Origin: Hamadaea sp013361475 | Lineage (GTDB): Bacteria; Actinomycetota; Actinomycetes; Mycobacteriales; Micromonosporaceae | Assembly (NCBI RefSeq): GCF_040654195.1 | Contig: NZ_JBFAHM010000016.1 | Span: 62,001 to 126,000, forward strand | Reading direction: 5' to 3' | DNA length: 64,000 bases | Shown here: positions 1 to 7,891 of the stretch, in pieces | How the letters are laid out: every line of letters starts with the position of its first letter | Position numbering within the stretch: position 1 is the first letter of the stretch | The notes under the pieces: model-generated | Databases searched by the model: none | The model's input: the letters and a program-made list of their open reading frames with translations, nothing else | Told to the model about the DNA's origin: nothing | Program-made: the position numbers and the translations under genes

Positions 1-2
1 CC

Positions 3-1082
3 GACCTGCAGTCCCTGGTCGGCTCCGGGCAGACCGCCGTGCAACGCGTACGCACCGACAGCGGGCCGGCGTTGGCGATCGGCATCCCGCTGCCCGACGG
101 CAGCCGCTTCTACATGATCGACTCGATGAACGAGCTGGACCGGACGCTGCGCGTCATGTCGCTGGTGCTCGCGTTGGTGGCGGCGGCGACCACGGCGGCC
201 GGTGCGGCCCTCGGCGCGTACGCGAGCCGCCGTGTGCTGCGGCCGATGCACGTGGTGGCCGACGCCGCCCGGGACATCGCCGGTGGCGACCTGACGGCCC
301 GGCTGGATCCGGCGACCGAACCCGATCTCGAGCGGCTGACCACCTCGTTCAATCGCATGGTCGACCAGCTCGCCGCACGGCTGGAACGCGACCGCCGGTT
401 CGCCGCCGACGTGAGCCATGAGCTGCGCTCGCCGCTGCAGACGCTGGCCGCCGCCGCGAGTGTGTTGGCCCGCCGCCGCGAGCAGCTCGATCCCCGGACG
501 GCCCAGGCCGCCTCGCTGGTCGCCGACGAGGTGGAACGCTTCCAGACGCTCGTCACCGATCTCCTCGAGCTCGCCCGCGCCGATCAAGCCGTCGATCGCC
601 GTCCCACCGACGTGGGCGAGCTGGCCCGGCAGGTGGTCGCCCGCAAGGGCTTCGATCCGGCGACCGTCGTCACCGAGCCGGGCGCCGACCTCGTCTGGCC
701 GGTCGATCGGCGCCGGTTCGAGCAGATCATCGCCAACCTCCTCGACAACGCCGTACGCCACGGCGGCGGCCCGGTCGCCGTACGCCTCGGCGGCACCCCG
801 GCGTCGGGTCGGCTGGAGGTCGACGACGAGGGTCCGGGTGTGCCGCCCACCGATCGTGTGTCCATCTTCGACCGTTTCGTCCGGGGGCGTGCCGCGAACG
901 CCCGGGCCGACTCCGACGGCACCGGCCTGGGGTTGGCACTGGTCCGGCAGCACGCCCTGGCCCATGGCGGCGACGCGACCGTCGTCGACCGGCCCGGCGG
1001 CGGCGCCCGCTTCCGCGTCGACCTCGACCTCACCCAGGAGCAGCCGAGCGGCTCCGGTCCCGCCGACGGGAGGCTCGGGTGA
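3..1082 (+). CDS. Sensor histidine kinase, 5'-truncated by window edge
   Basis: The reading frame is open from the window edge, so the gene starts upstream; the GTG at 39 is probably internal. Visible parts are the end of an extracytoplasmic region, a membrane helix (about 150-220), a HAMP linker, a HisKA box with SHELRSP (phospho-accepting His codon at 417-419), and an ATPase domain with NLLDNAVRHG, DEGPGVP and GTGLGLALV motifs. It is an orthodox class I membrane sensor kinase; its response regulator should lie upstream, outside the window. The stop overlaps the next start by 4 bp (GTGA), so the lipoprotein that follows is translationally coupled. The signal sensed cannot be read from this fragment. 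Confidence 0.93.
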   Translation, partial: DLQSLVGSGQTAVQRVRTDSGPALAIGIPLPDGSRFYMIDSMNELDRTLRVMSLVLALVAAATTAAGAALGAYASRRVLRPMHVVADAARDIAGGDLTARLDPATEPDLERLTTSFNRMVDQLAARLERDRRFAADVSHELRSPLQTLAAAASVLARRREQLDPRTAQAASLVADEVERFQTLVTDLLELARADQAVDRRPTDVGELARQVVARKGFDPATVVTEPGADLVWPVDRRRFEQIIANLLDNAVRHGGGPVAVRLGGTPASGRLEVDDEGPGVPPTDRVSIFDRFVRGRAANARADSDGTGLGLALVRQHALAHGGDATVVDRPGGGARFRVDLDLTQEQPSGSGPADGRLG

Positions 1083-1645
1083 GACGCCGAGTCGCCGTCC
1101 TCCTCACCGTTCTGCTGGCCGCCGGCTGCGGAGTCCCCGCCGAGTCCGATCCCCGCAGCGTGTCGCCGCCGCCCGGCCCGTTCGCCGGGCTCAGCTCGCC
1201 CGTGCCGTCCGCGCCGGCGACGACGCCGACCGGGCGCCTCACCGAGGTGCTGTACTTCGTCCTCGACGGGAAGCTGGTCCGGATCAACCGCCGGGTGGAC
1301 GCCTGGCCGACCGTCGACGAACTGATCAGCGCCCTGCAGGCCGGCCCGACGCAGACCGAGCGCGACACCGGCCTGGCCACCGCGCTCGGCGGCACCGACG
1401 TCGTGGCGGCCGTCTCGGTCGTGGGCGACCGGGCCGAGATCGCCCTGGCCGTCCCGGTCGAGGGCAGCGGCCGCGCCGACGAGGCTCTCGGGTACGCGCA
1501 GCTCGTCTGCACGCTGACCGCCCGGGGCGACATCCACGGCGTCGTGTTCACCCGGAACGGGCTGCCGGTGGGCGTGCCGCGAGGGGACGGATCGCTGTCG
1601 GAGGGGCCGTTGACCGCCACCGACTACAGCGAGCTGTTGGGATAA
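1079..1645 (+). CDS. GerMN-domain lipoprotein
   Basis: A 188-residue protein with an N-terminal signal peptide and a lipobox ending LLAAGC (lipidated Cys at residue 17), then a Pro/Ser-rich linker and a GerMN-type domain (about residues 55-165) with the typical TVDELISALQAGPT stretch. It should be anchored on the outer face of the membrane. The GTG start overlaps the kinase stop by 4 bp. A kinase followed by a GerMN lipoprotein recalls MtrAB-LpqB, but this protein lacks the long LpqB beta-propeller part. By analogy it may modulate the kinase sensor domain; that is inference. Its end overlaps the convergent methyltransferase gene by 22 bp. Confidence 0.82.
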   Translation: MRRRVAVLLTVLLAAGCGVPAESDPRSVSPPPGPFAGLSSPVPSAPATTPTGRLTEVLYFVLDGKLVRINRRVDAWPTVDELISALQAGPTQTERDTGLATALGGTDVVAAVSVVGDRAEIALAVPVEGSGRADEALGYAQLVCTLTARGDIHGVVFTRNGLPVGVPRGDGSLSEGPLTATDYSELLG

Positions 1646-2229
1646 CCGGGCAGTGAGCCGACGGCGCGGGCGATCAGCACGCTGAACCCGGGCTCGGCCG
1701 GGGTGGCGGGCACGAACTGGGTGTCGACGATCGCGAACCCGTACGCCACCAGGTGACCCGGCGACGGAGTGGCGATGCCGGCCAGTCCCAGGACGCCGCC
1801 CGGCACCAGCACCCGCCGGAGTTCGGCCAGCTCGACCGGCCAGGGCGCGAACGGTGCGAGCTGCCGGGTCGTCACCATGTCCACGCTCGCCGCCGGCATC
1901 GGCAGCGCGTTGGGCGTACCCCGGACGAAGCGAGCGTGCCGCGCGTTGGCCGCCGCCACCGGCAGCGCCTGCGGATCGGCGTCGACCCCCGTCATCGGCG
2001 TACCCGGAAAGAAACGCAACGCGAACCGCAACAGCCGTCCCCCACCGCACCCCACGTCGAGCAGGCTCGACGGTTGGGGCCGGGCGCGGACGAGCCGATC
2101 GAGGAGTACCGTGGCCGTCAGGACCTCGAAGGGCGGCCGATCCGGCAACCCACTGGCCGGGGGCGCGTTGAGCCGGGAATGCTGCCACACGCGGAGCACG
2201 CTAACCGCGCGACCGGCCACTCCGGCCAC
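1624..2229 (-). CDS. Class I SAM-dependent methyltransferase
   Basis: A 201-residue protein with the Rossmann methyltransferase fold: motif I LLDVGCGGGRLL near residues 55-66, an acidic residue in TGVDADP at the end of strand 2, and a late ELRRVLVPGGVLGL segment typical of this family. No substrate-specific domain is visible, so the acceptor is unknown. The GTG start at 2229 has only a weak ribosome-binding site, and a start a few codons downstream is possible. The gene is convergent with, and overlaps, the GerMN lipoprotein gene. Confidence 0.8.
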   Translation of the reverse strand: MAGVAGRAVSVLRVWQHSRLNAPPASGLPDRPPFEVLTATVLLDRLVRARPQPSSLLDVGCGGGRLLRFALRFFPGTPMTGVDADPQALPVAAANARHARFVRGTPNALPMPAASVDMVTTRQLAPFAPWPVELAELRRVLVPGGVLGLAGIATPSPGHLVAYGFAIVDTQFVPATPAEPGFSVLIARAVGSLPGYPNSSL

Positions 2230-2282
2230 CTGTCATCGATCCGTCATGGGATCTGGTCGGGACCGCCACATCGCCCGGTAGA

Positions 2283-3095
2283 TCAGGTGTGCGGCCCGAT
2301 CTGGTCCAGCGTGTATCCGGCCGGATACGCCACGTTGGCCCGCCCCGGCTCCCACTGGTCGGCCACCGGCACCGGTCGCCACCGCCGGATCCACGCCCGC
2401 AGCCTCAGTCCGACATGGACGGTGAGGCCCAGGATCCGGCTGGGCTCCGGCCGCCCCAACGCTCGTCGCGCCGGCTTGTCGAGCAGCACGTCCAGCGACG
2501 CCGCCGTCATGGAGCGGACGAATCCGAACCGGCGCACCGCCTTCGGCAGTCGTTGCACCATCAGGTCCTTCGTCGACGCCAAGAGTGTGGCCGCCGCCGG
2601 GTCGAAGGCGAAAGCGGCGCGCTCGTAAGCCTCGAACTCCGCCTCGAACTCCTCCCACGTCGCCGGGATCGCGGGGATGCCCATCGCCGCGCCGACCTGC
2701 CGATAGAAGCCGAGCGTCGCCGCCCGTTGCACGGTGGTCAGCGGACGCGGCCCGTACCGGTCCACCCACCGCGTCGGAATGAACACCAGCGTGCCCAGCA
2801 CGTACCGGTAGTCCTCGTCGCTGATGTCGTGCGCGCGATGCATCCGGTTCAGCGCCGACAGCACCTGGCGTCCGCGCGGATGGTCGACGCCGTGCGCGAT
2901 CAGCTCGTACATGATCACACCGGTGTCATACGCCCGCTTGAGCGGCCGCCCCGTCAGCTCCCCGGTGCCGAGCAGCAGCCGCGCGATGCGCGGCACGCAA
3001 TACGTCCGATAGAACGCCAGGTTGAGACCCACACGGATCTCCGGCCAGAACTCACGCAACACCAACTCCCGGTAGATCCGGTGGGCGTCGTCCAT
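2283..3095 (-). CDS. MpaB/Lcp-like oxygenase family protein (DUF2236)
   Basis: A 270-residue protein resembling the oxygenase MpaB / latex-clearing family (DUF2236): an early RLLLGTGELTGRPLKRAYDT region, then ALNRMHRAHDISDEDYRYVL followed by a helix containing TRWVDRYG, the histidine-containing core that in characterised members binds a b-type heme. Family members are oxidative enzymes, but the substrate here is unknown. It starts 9 bp after the stop of the upstream TetR gene, so the two form an operon and the TetR protein probably controls the oxygenase. Confidence 0.72.
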   Translation of the reverse strand: MDDAHRIYRELVLREFWPEIRVGLNLAFYRTYCVPRIARLLLGTGELTGRPLKRAYDTGVIMYELIAHGVDHPRGRQVLSALNRMHRAHDISDEDYRYVLGTLVFIPTRWVDRYGPRPLTTVQRAATLGFYRQVGAAMGIPAIPATWEEFEAEFEAYERAAFAFDPAAATLLASTKDLMVQRLPKAVRRFGFVRSMTAASLDVLLDKPARRALGRPEPSRILGLTVHVGLRLRAWIRRWRPVPVADQWEPGRANVAYPAGYTLDQIGPHT

Positions 3096-3104
3096 CCGCG
3101 AACT

Positions 3105-3695
3105 CTATCGAGCCACGTGGGCCGGCTTCAGGCCGTCGAACGCCAGCTTCAGCACATCCGACATGTACGCCTCCGGCAGTGGCCGAGCCCGGAGCAGCCA
3201 GGCGTGGTACAACGGGCCGAAGATGAGCTCGACGGCCATGTCGAGGTCGGCGTCGACCCTCAGTTCCTCGGTGCCCTGCGCCTTCGCCAGGCGGTCCTTC
3301 GCCTCCACGACGGCCTGCTCCAGCAGTTCGCGTACGCCGTCGGCGGCGACGTCGTCGGACTGCGCGGCGATCAGCAGACCACGCCACACCGCACCGGCGT
3401 CGGAACCGAAGAGTCTTTGCAGTGCGGTCGTCTGCGTGAGCAGGTCGGCGTACAGGTCGCCGGTGTCGGGGAAGCCGGCCCGCTCCTCGCGTACGCGGTG
3501 CATGTATTCCAGCAGCACCGCCGCCTTCGACGGCCACCAGCGATAGATGGTCTGCTTGCCGACGCCCGCCCGGGAGGCGATCGCCTCGACGGTGACGGCG
3601 GCGTAGCCGACCTCGGCGCACAAGTCGGCGGCGGCGGTCAGGATCGCCTGCCGCGACTGCTCGTTGCGCCGGTTGGGATCGGGTTGACGGCTCAC
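3105..3695 (-). CDS. TetR family transcriptional regulator
   Basis: A 196-residue repressor. The N-terminal helix-turn-helix spans about residues 15-62 (AGVGKQTIYRWWPSK is the recognition region) and is followed by a helical ligand-binding domain. The GTG start at 3695 lies about ten bases after a TAGAGT box on this strand (3710-3705), so the mRNA may be nearly leaderless. It precedes the MpaB-like gene by 9 bp and is divergent from the cupin gene. The gap holds two copies of a 17-bp inverted repeat, probably its operators, so it likely represses itself, the oxygenase and the cupin/oxidoreductase operon. Confidence 0.92.
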   Translation of the reverse strand: MSRQPDPNRRNEQSRQAILTAAADLCAEVGYAAVTVEAIASRAGVGKQTIYRWWPSKAAVLLEYMHRVREERAGFPDTGDLYADLLTQTTALQRLFGSDAGAVWRGLLIAAQSDDVAADGVRELLEQAVVEAKDRLAKAQGTEELRVDADLDMAVELIFGPLYHAWLLRARPLPEAYMSDVLKLAFDGLKPAHVAR

Positions 3696-3716
3696 GGACC
3701 ATCACTCTACCGCTCG

Positions 3717-3733
3717 CGAGGCGAAACGTCTCG
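3717..3733. promoter_or_regulatory. TetR operator candidate, copy 1
   Basis: CGAGGC-GAAAC-GTCTCG, an inverted repeat with one arm mismatch. It lies just upstream of the -10-like box of the TetR gene and ends three bases before the TTGACA box (3736-3741) of the divergent cupin promoter. The sequence recurs at 3771-3787. Confidence 0.7.
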
Positions 3734-3735
3734 TC

Positions 3736-3741
3736 TTGACA
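3736..3741 (+). promoter_or_regulatory. -35 box of the cupin operon promoter
   Basis: A perfect TTGACA between the two operator-like repeats. The -10 is poor: ACAGTT or CACAGT near 3759-3765 at 17-18 bp spacing, so this is a candidate only. Confidence 0.45.
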
Positions 3742-3770
3742 ATCGCGATCTCTCAGGGCACAGTTCAACG

Positions 3771-3787
3771 CGAGACAGGACGTCTCG
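3771..3787. promoter_or_regulatory. TetR operator candidate, copy 2
   Basis: CGAGAC-AGGAC-GTCTCG, a perfect 6+6 inverted repeat with a 5-bp centre, just downstream of the predicted -10 of the cupin promoter where a bound repressor would block transcription. Centre-to-centre distance to copy 1 is 54 bp. Confidence 0.72.
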
Positions 3788-3814
3788 TCTTCTTCTTTCG
3801 TCCCGGAGGCCTTC

Positions 3815-4315
3815 GTGTCCGATTCCACCCAGCTCAGCGGCTTCGCTTTGCTCCGCGGCGGCGTGCTCGTCCGCGACGCCGACGCCGAGATCCTCCGCAG
3901 CGACCCGTCCAGCGTGATCACGCTGCTCGCCGACGCCGAGGCGACCGGCGGCGTCCTCACCAGCCAGCGCACGACCCTCCGAGACGGCACACCGGGCGCC
4001 CCGCCGCACTTCCACGCCAACTGCGACGAGCTGTTCTTCGTCCTCGACGGCCGGCTGCGCGTCCTGCTCGGCCAGGAGATCCTGACCCTGGACGAGGGCG
4101 ACTTCCTGCTCGTGCCGCCCTACATGCCCCACGCGTACGCCCCGGCGCCCGGCCACGACGCCGACTTCCTGTGCGTCTTCACCCCTGGTACGCCCCGCGC
4201 CGACTACTTCCGGCTCCTCGACCGGGTCCACGCCGGTGAGGCAACCTGGGACGACCTGCTGCAGACGCAGGAGCTGTACGACACGCACTACGTGCCCTCG
4301 GAACTCTGGCCATGA
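3815..4315 (+). CDS. Cupin-domain protein
   Basis: A 166-residue single-domain cupin. Motif 1 is present as PPHFHANCDELFFVLDG (two His and one Glu ligands) and motif 2 as LLVPPYMPHAY (third His), so a metal-binding barrel is expected. The GTG start at 3815 follows GGAGG (3805-3809) at a short spacing. The stop overlaps the next gene by 4 bp (ATGA), making a two-gene operon with an FMN/F420-type oxidoreductase. The cupin may be a small dioxygenase, isomerase or binding protein; the sequence does not decide. It is probably under the divergent TetR regulator. Confidence 0.85.
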   Translation: MSDSTQLSGFALLRGGVLVRDADAEILRSDPSSVITLLADAEATGGVLTSQRTTLRDGTPGAPPHFHANCDELFFVLDGRLRVLLGQEILTLDEGDFLLVPPYMPHAYAPAPGHDADFLCVFTPGTPRADYFRLLDRVHAGEATWDDLLQTQELYDTHYVPSELWP

Positions 4316-4770
4316 GCGGCGCACCACCGACCCCGCTGACCGAGGAGGAAGCCGCCCGGCTCCTCGGCGGACAGCGGTTCGGCATCCTCGCCAGCGTCAA
4401 ACGAGACGGTCATCCCCATCTGTCCACAGTGCTCTATCGGTGGAGTGAGGCCGACCGCACGATCCGCGTCTCCTCCACCGCCGACCGCCTCAAAGTCCGC
4501 CAGCTCCGGCGCGACCCCCGCACCGCCCTGCATGTCAGCGGCCCCACCATCTGGTCATACGCCGTCGCCGAAGGAGAAGCGGAAGTCTCCGAGCCGTCAG
4601 CCGAACCCGGCGACGCGGTCGGCCGAGAGCTGCTCGCGATGACGCCCGGCTTCACCGACCACGCCGCCGAACAGGAGTTCCTCGATCAGCTCGTGGCCGA
4701 TCGCCGAGTGGTCATCCGCATCCGGGTCGCCCGCCTCTACGGCGCGGCCCTGACCATCGCCACATCCTGA
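4312..4770 (+). CDS. PPOX-class F420/FMN-dependent oxidoreductase
   Basis: A 152-residue split-barrel flavin-type protein of the pyridoxamine-phosphate-oxidase superfamily. GILASVKRDGHPHLSTVLYRW near residues 24-45 and the STADRLKVRQLRRDPRTALHV stretch match the actinobacterial F420-dependent PPOX subgroup. Such enzymes reduce or bind small substrates using F420 or FMN; the cofactor cannot be fixed here. The start overlaps the cupin stop (ATGA), so the two proteins are made together and may act on the same compound. Confidence 0.82.
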   Translation: MSGAPPTPLTEEEAARLLGGQRFGILASVKRDGHPHLSTVLYRWSEADRTIRVSSTADRLKVRQLRRDPRTALHVSGPTIWSYAVAEGEAEVSEPSAEPGDAVGRELLAMTPGFTDHAAEQEFLDQLVADRRVVIRIRVARLYGAALTIATS

Positions 4771-4860
4771 GCACCGCCACACCCTGACGTCGGGGCCGCC
4801 CAGCTCCCGTGATCCCGCACGTGTGCCCGTGGTGTGCGATCTCTGCCCGTTTCCGGTGAT

Positions 4861-4914
4861 CATTCGCCCTCGGTGTGCGTTCAGCGGCCGTTTCGCGCAT
4901 ACGCAGGGCGAATG
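4861..4914. terminator. Hairpin between convergent genes
   Basis: Inverted repeat with 19-bp arms 4861-4879 and 4896-4914 (three mismatches, including one G-U-compatible); the outer ten bases, CATTCGCCCT/AGGGCGAATG, are perfect. It sits between the convergent PPOX and HNH genes, so it could terminate transcription in both directions. No T-tract is visible on either side. Confidence 0.55.
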
Positions 4915-4942
4915 TCGCCGCGATCCCGCGTGCCATGCGTGC

Positions 4943-6568
4943 TCAGCATCTTCGGTGGAGGGTGTTGCGGACGGGCTTTCGTTGCGGGTCGATGAAGGTG
5001 GGTGGGAGGAATTCGGGGAAGCCGTCGGGTCGGATGCGTACATCCCAGTGTCCGCGGTGGATTTCGCGATGGTGGAATCCGCACAGCAGGACGGAGTTGG
5101 CCAGGCAGGTGTCTCCGCCGTCTGCCCAGGCTTTGAGGTGGTGGCCGTGGCACCACTGGGGTGGGCGATCGCATCCCGGGAAGGCGCATCCCCTGTCCCG
5201 CAAGACAAGCGCCCGCCGCAGGGGTCCGTCGATCAATCGTCGGGCGCGGCCGACGTCGAGGACTTGGCCGTCGCCGCCTAATACGGCGGGGATGATCATG
5301 GCGTCGCAGGCGAGGCGTCGCACCGTTTCGGGGGTGAGCAGGTCACCGGTGTCGAGCAGGCCGGCGCCGACTTTGGCTTGCAGGGCGTCCCAGGGCAGGG
5401 TGACGGTCAGGTGCGGCTTCTCGCCACCGTTGTCGGGTAGCTCGCCGGCGTTGAGGATCCGCTGGCACAGTTCGATCAACGCATCAGCCCGCCGGGCACC
5501 GGCCGAACGCAAATCCGCCTCGCCGGGCAGCGTCCGGCCAGCTGAGCCCACAGCACCGCTTTGGCCCGCGCCGCCTTCCGAGCCTGCGCCGCCACCTCCG
5601 CTCGCGTTGCCGTTCCCGCTCGCGCCGCCTTCACACCCGGCGCTACCTTCCCAGCCTGCGCCGCCACCTCCGCTCGCGTTGCCGTTGCCGCTCGCGCTAC
5701 CTTCCCAGCCTGCGTGGCCATCGCCGCTCGCGTCGCCTCCACACCCCGCCCCGCGGTTCCCGTTCGCGCCGAGGTTCCGGTGCGCGCCGCAGTTCCCGCT
5801 TGGCGCGCCAGCACCGGCGCACGCGCGACCGGGACCGGCACCGGCGAACGCGCCGGACGCGGATGCGGATGTGGCTGCGGCGGTCGGGGCGGGTTTGCGG
5901 GGCGCGGACAGCGGGTCGAGGGCGGTCCGGACGATCGCGGCCATCTCCGCGTCGAGGACACCGCGTACGCGGTATTCGCCGTCGCCGTAGGGGACGAGGG
6001 TGAAGTCGCGCCGATCGTGGGCGGACCGTTCGGCGCGTTCCACCTCCCGGCGCAGGCGTTCCTCGGCGATCTCGGGTGCGACCATCTCCAGGATCTGCGA
6101 CCGGTGCTTCTCCAACACCTCCGGGCGAAGGTGGTCGTCGACAGCCAACCTTGTCAGCGCGTCGGCGGCCTTCGCCTTGCCGACCTCACCCACAGCGGAG
6201 GGCAGGTCGTGGACGGTCTTGGCGATCACCCGCGCCTGCTCCACGTTGACCTGCCCGGAAGACAGCGCGGACTCCACCACGGGAACAGCGGGCAGCATCG
6301 ACGCCAACGAGGTCCACGCGCGGGCGTCCTTATCCCGCATCGCCAGCAGAAACGTCAGCCAGTTCACCGTCCCGGTCGCACCCGCGTTATGCGGAACCTC
6401 ACGCCCGTCGGCGGTGGCGATCAACGCCGCCAACCGACCCGACAGACGTTGAATCAACGCGAACGTACGCCGGACTTCGTCGGTGACCTCGGCGTCCGAA
6501 AGCGTCCACAGGGGACCGGCAAGCAGCTCGGCGACATCCGCCTCCACCTGCGCCAACACCCCGTCCAC
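4943..6568 (-). CDS. HNH endonuclease with DUF222 domain and Gly-rich insert
   Basis: A 541-residue protein with an N-terminal DUF222 (13E12-repeat type) helical region (about 1-225), a central low-complexity insert, the rest of DUF222 (about 350-430), and a C-terminal HNH nuclease domain: CAFPGCDRPPQWCHGHHLKAW then LCGFHHREIH, giving the Cys pair and catalytic His. The family is abundant in Actinobacteria and suspected to be mobile, but its role is not established. The insert (about residues 230-345) is built from Gly/Ser/Asn/Glu units and is longer than usual. The gene is monocistronic, convergent with the PPOX operon. Confidence 0.88.
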   Translation of the reverse strand: MDGVLAQVEADVAELLAGPLWTLSDAEVTDEVRRTFALIQRLSGRLAALIATADGREVPHNAGATGTVNWLTFLLAMRDKDARAWTSLASMLPAVPVVESALSSGQVNVEQARVIAKTVHDLPSAVGEVGKAKAADALTRLAVDDHLRPEVLEKHRSQILEMVAPEIAEERLRREVERAERSAHDRRDFTLVPYGDGEYRVRGVLDAEMAAIVRTALDPLSAPRKPAPTAAATSASASGAFAGAGPGRACAGAGAPSGNCGAHRNLGANGNRGAGCGGDASGDGHAGWEGSASGNGNASGGGGAGWEGSAGCEGGASGNGNASGGGGAGSEGGAGQSGAVGSAGRTLPGEADLRSAGARRADALIELCQRILNAGELPDNGGEKPHLTVTLPWDALQAKVGAGLLDTGDLLTPETVRRLACDAMIIPAVLGGDGQVLDVGRARRLIDGPLRRALVLRDRGCAFPGCDRPPQWCHGHHLKAWADGGDTCLANSVLLCGFHHREIHRGHWDVRIRPDGFPEFLPPTFIDPQRKPVRNTLHRRC

Positions 6569-6614
6569 AGACCAACATTAGAACGAAGGTACGACACCTT
6601 CCAGAGGGTCAAGG

Positions 6615-7811
6615 TCACAAGAAAGTGCCACGATCCCGGGCGCGATGCGCGATCTCGGTTGCTGAGGCGCGTAGCTCCGCGAGGTCGACGCCGATCAGGC
6701 GACCGGCGCGTTTCACGATGCGGCCGTCGACGATCACAGTGTCTACATCGGACGGCCGCAGGGACGTGACCACCGCGCCTGCGCAGTCGCCGTTCCCGGC
6801 GAGGTGTGCCAGGCCGTCGAGGAGGACGAGGTCGGCGCGTTTGCCGACGGTGATGGTGCCGATCCGGTCGGCCAGGCCGATGGCACGGGCGCCGTCGATG
6901 GTGGCCGCGTCGAGCATGCGTGCCGCGGGCAGCAGCGGGGCGGTGCGCGTACGCTCGGCTCGCAGGGTCGCCCGCATGACCTCGAAGAGGTCGGGCACCG
7001 AGTTGACCACCACGTCGACGCCCAGCGCGGGCCGGCAGCCCGCGTCGGCGAGCCGCCCGTAAGCCGAAGATCCGTGGCCCATGAGTTCCTCGACGAGCGG
7101 GGTCACGGTGACTCCGGCACCCGTGTCGGCGAGGAGTTTGGCCTCGTCGGGGGTCACGGAGTTCAGGTGCACCAGGTGTACGCCGGGACCGAGCAGTCCC
7201 ACTTCGTCCATTCGCGACACTGCTGACGGCGTACGCCCGCCGCCGAGGTGCATCGTCACCAGGATGCCCAGATCCCGCGCCCGGCGCAGGTGTGCCTCGG
7301 CCTCGTCGGCGGGGCCGTATTCCGGGCCGAGGATGGCGAGCGCTGCGCTGAGCGTACCCCTGAGATCTGTGCGGAGCTGGTCGTTCGCGATGACCGCGCG
7401 CATCCCCAGGGTTTGATAGGCCTCGGCCGCCGCGTCCACATGCGGGGTGTTGTTCCAGTCGAGGACGGTCGTGACCCCCGCGTCGAGCGCTTCCGCCGCA
7501 CCGAGCCGGACGGCGAGGTTTGTGTCCTCCGGCCGGTACGCGACCAGCGCGCGGCCGAGGACGGCCGCGAAGTAATCGGGCAGCGTCATGTCGGGGCCGA
7601 TGCCGCGCAGCGGGGCCTGCCAGACGTGGCGGTGAGTGTCGACGAGGCCGGGGATGAGCACGCGGCCGGTGGCGTCGACGACCTCCGCGCCCGGCGCGTC
7701 CAGGCCCCGGCCGATGGCGGCGATCTCGCCGTCGCGGACCAGGACGTCGGTGGCCGGCAGTTCGGGGTGGCCGTCGCCCGGCACCACATGGGCGTTCTGG
7801 AGAAGCAGCAT
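6615..7811 (-). CDS. Amidohydrolase-family deaminase/hydrolase
   Basis: A 398-residue metal-dependent hydrolase of the TrzN/AtzA/cytosine-deaminase-like branch. It has a small N-terminal beta domain, LIPGLVDTHRHVWQAPLRG (metal-binding HxH near residues 60-62), LVTMHLGGG and LVHLNSVT (later metal His residues), LGVDVVV (metal Asp region) and a C-terminal GTITVGKRADLVLLD closure typical of the family. The substrate is not predictable. ATG at 7811 is preceded by AAAGG, which lies inside the arm of a perfect inverted repeat shared with the divergent MarR gene; that regulator is the likely controller. Confidence 0.85.
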   Translation of the reverse strand: MLLLQNAHVVPGDGHPELPATDVLVRDGEIAAIGRGLDAPGAEVVDATGRVLIPGLVDTHRHVWQAPLRGIGPDMTLPDYFAAVLGRALVAYRPEDTNLAVRLGAAEALDAGVTTVLDWNNTPHVDAAAEAYQTLGMRAVIANDQLRTDLRGTLSAALAILGPEYGPADEAEAHLRRARDLGILVTMHLGGGRTPSAVSRMDEVGLLGPGVHLVHLNSVTPDEAKLLADTGAGVTVTPLVEELMGHGSSAYGRLADAGCRPALGVDVVVNSVPDLFEVMRATLRAERTRTAPLLPAARMLDAATIDGARAIGLADRIGTITVGKRADLVLLDGLAHLAGNGDCAGAVVTSLRPSDVDTVIVDGRIVKRAGRLIGVDLAELRASATEIAHRARDRGTFL

Positions 7812-7812
7812 A

Positions 7813-7850
7813 GAGATACCTTTCGAGAAAGCTTTTTTAAAAGGTATCTC
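7813..7850. promoter_or_regulatory. Perfect 11-bp inverted repeat in the divergent promoter
   Basis: Arms GAGATACCTTT (7813-7823) and AAAGGTATCTC (7840-7850) with a 16-bp AT-rich spacer. It starts 2 bp upstream of the amidohydrolase ATG and contains that gene's Shine-Dalgarno (AAAGG on the minus strand), and lies about 40 bp upstream of the MarR gene. It is a good MarR operator; if included in the transcript it would also fold and hide the ribosome-binding site. Confidence 0.75.
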
Positions 7851-7891
7851 ACGATCGAGCGCGCCCGCAACCCTCCTCTACCATCGAGGGC

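Noticed and set aside
584..2188. Long open frame on the minus strand opposite the kinase and lipoprotein genes
   Set aside because: Composition is Arg/Gly/Pro-rich without domains, and it runs antisense to two clear genes. High GC makes such frames common.
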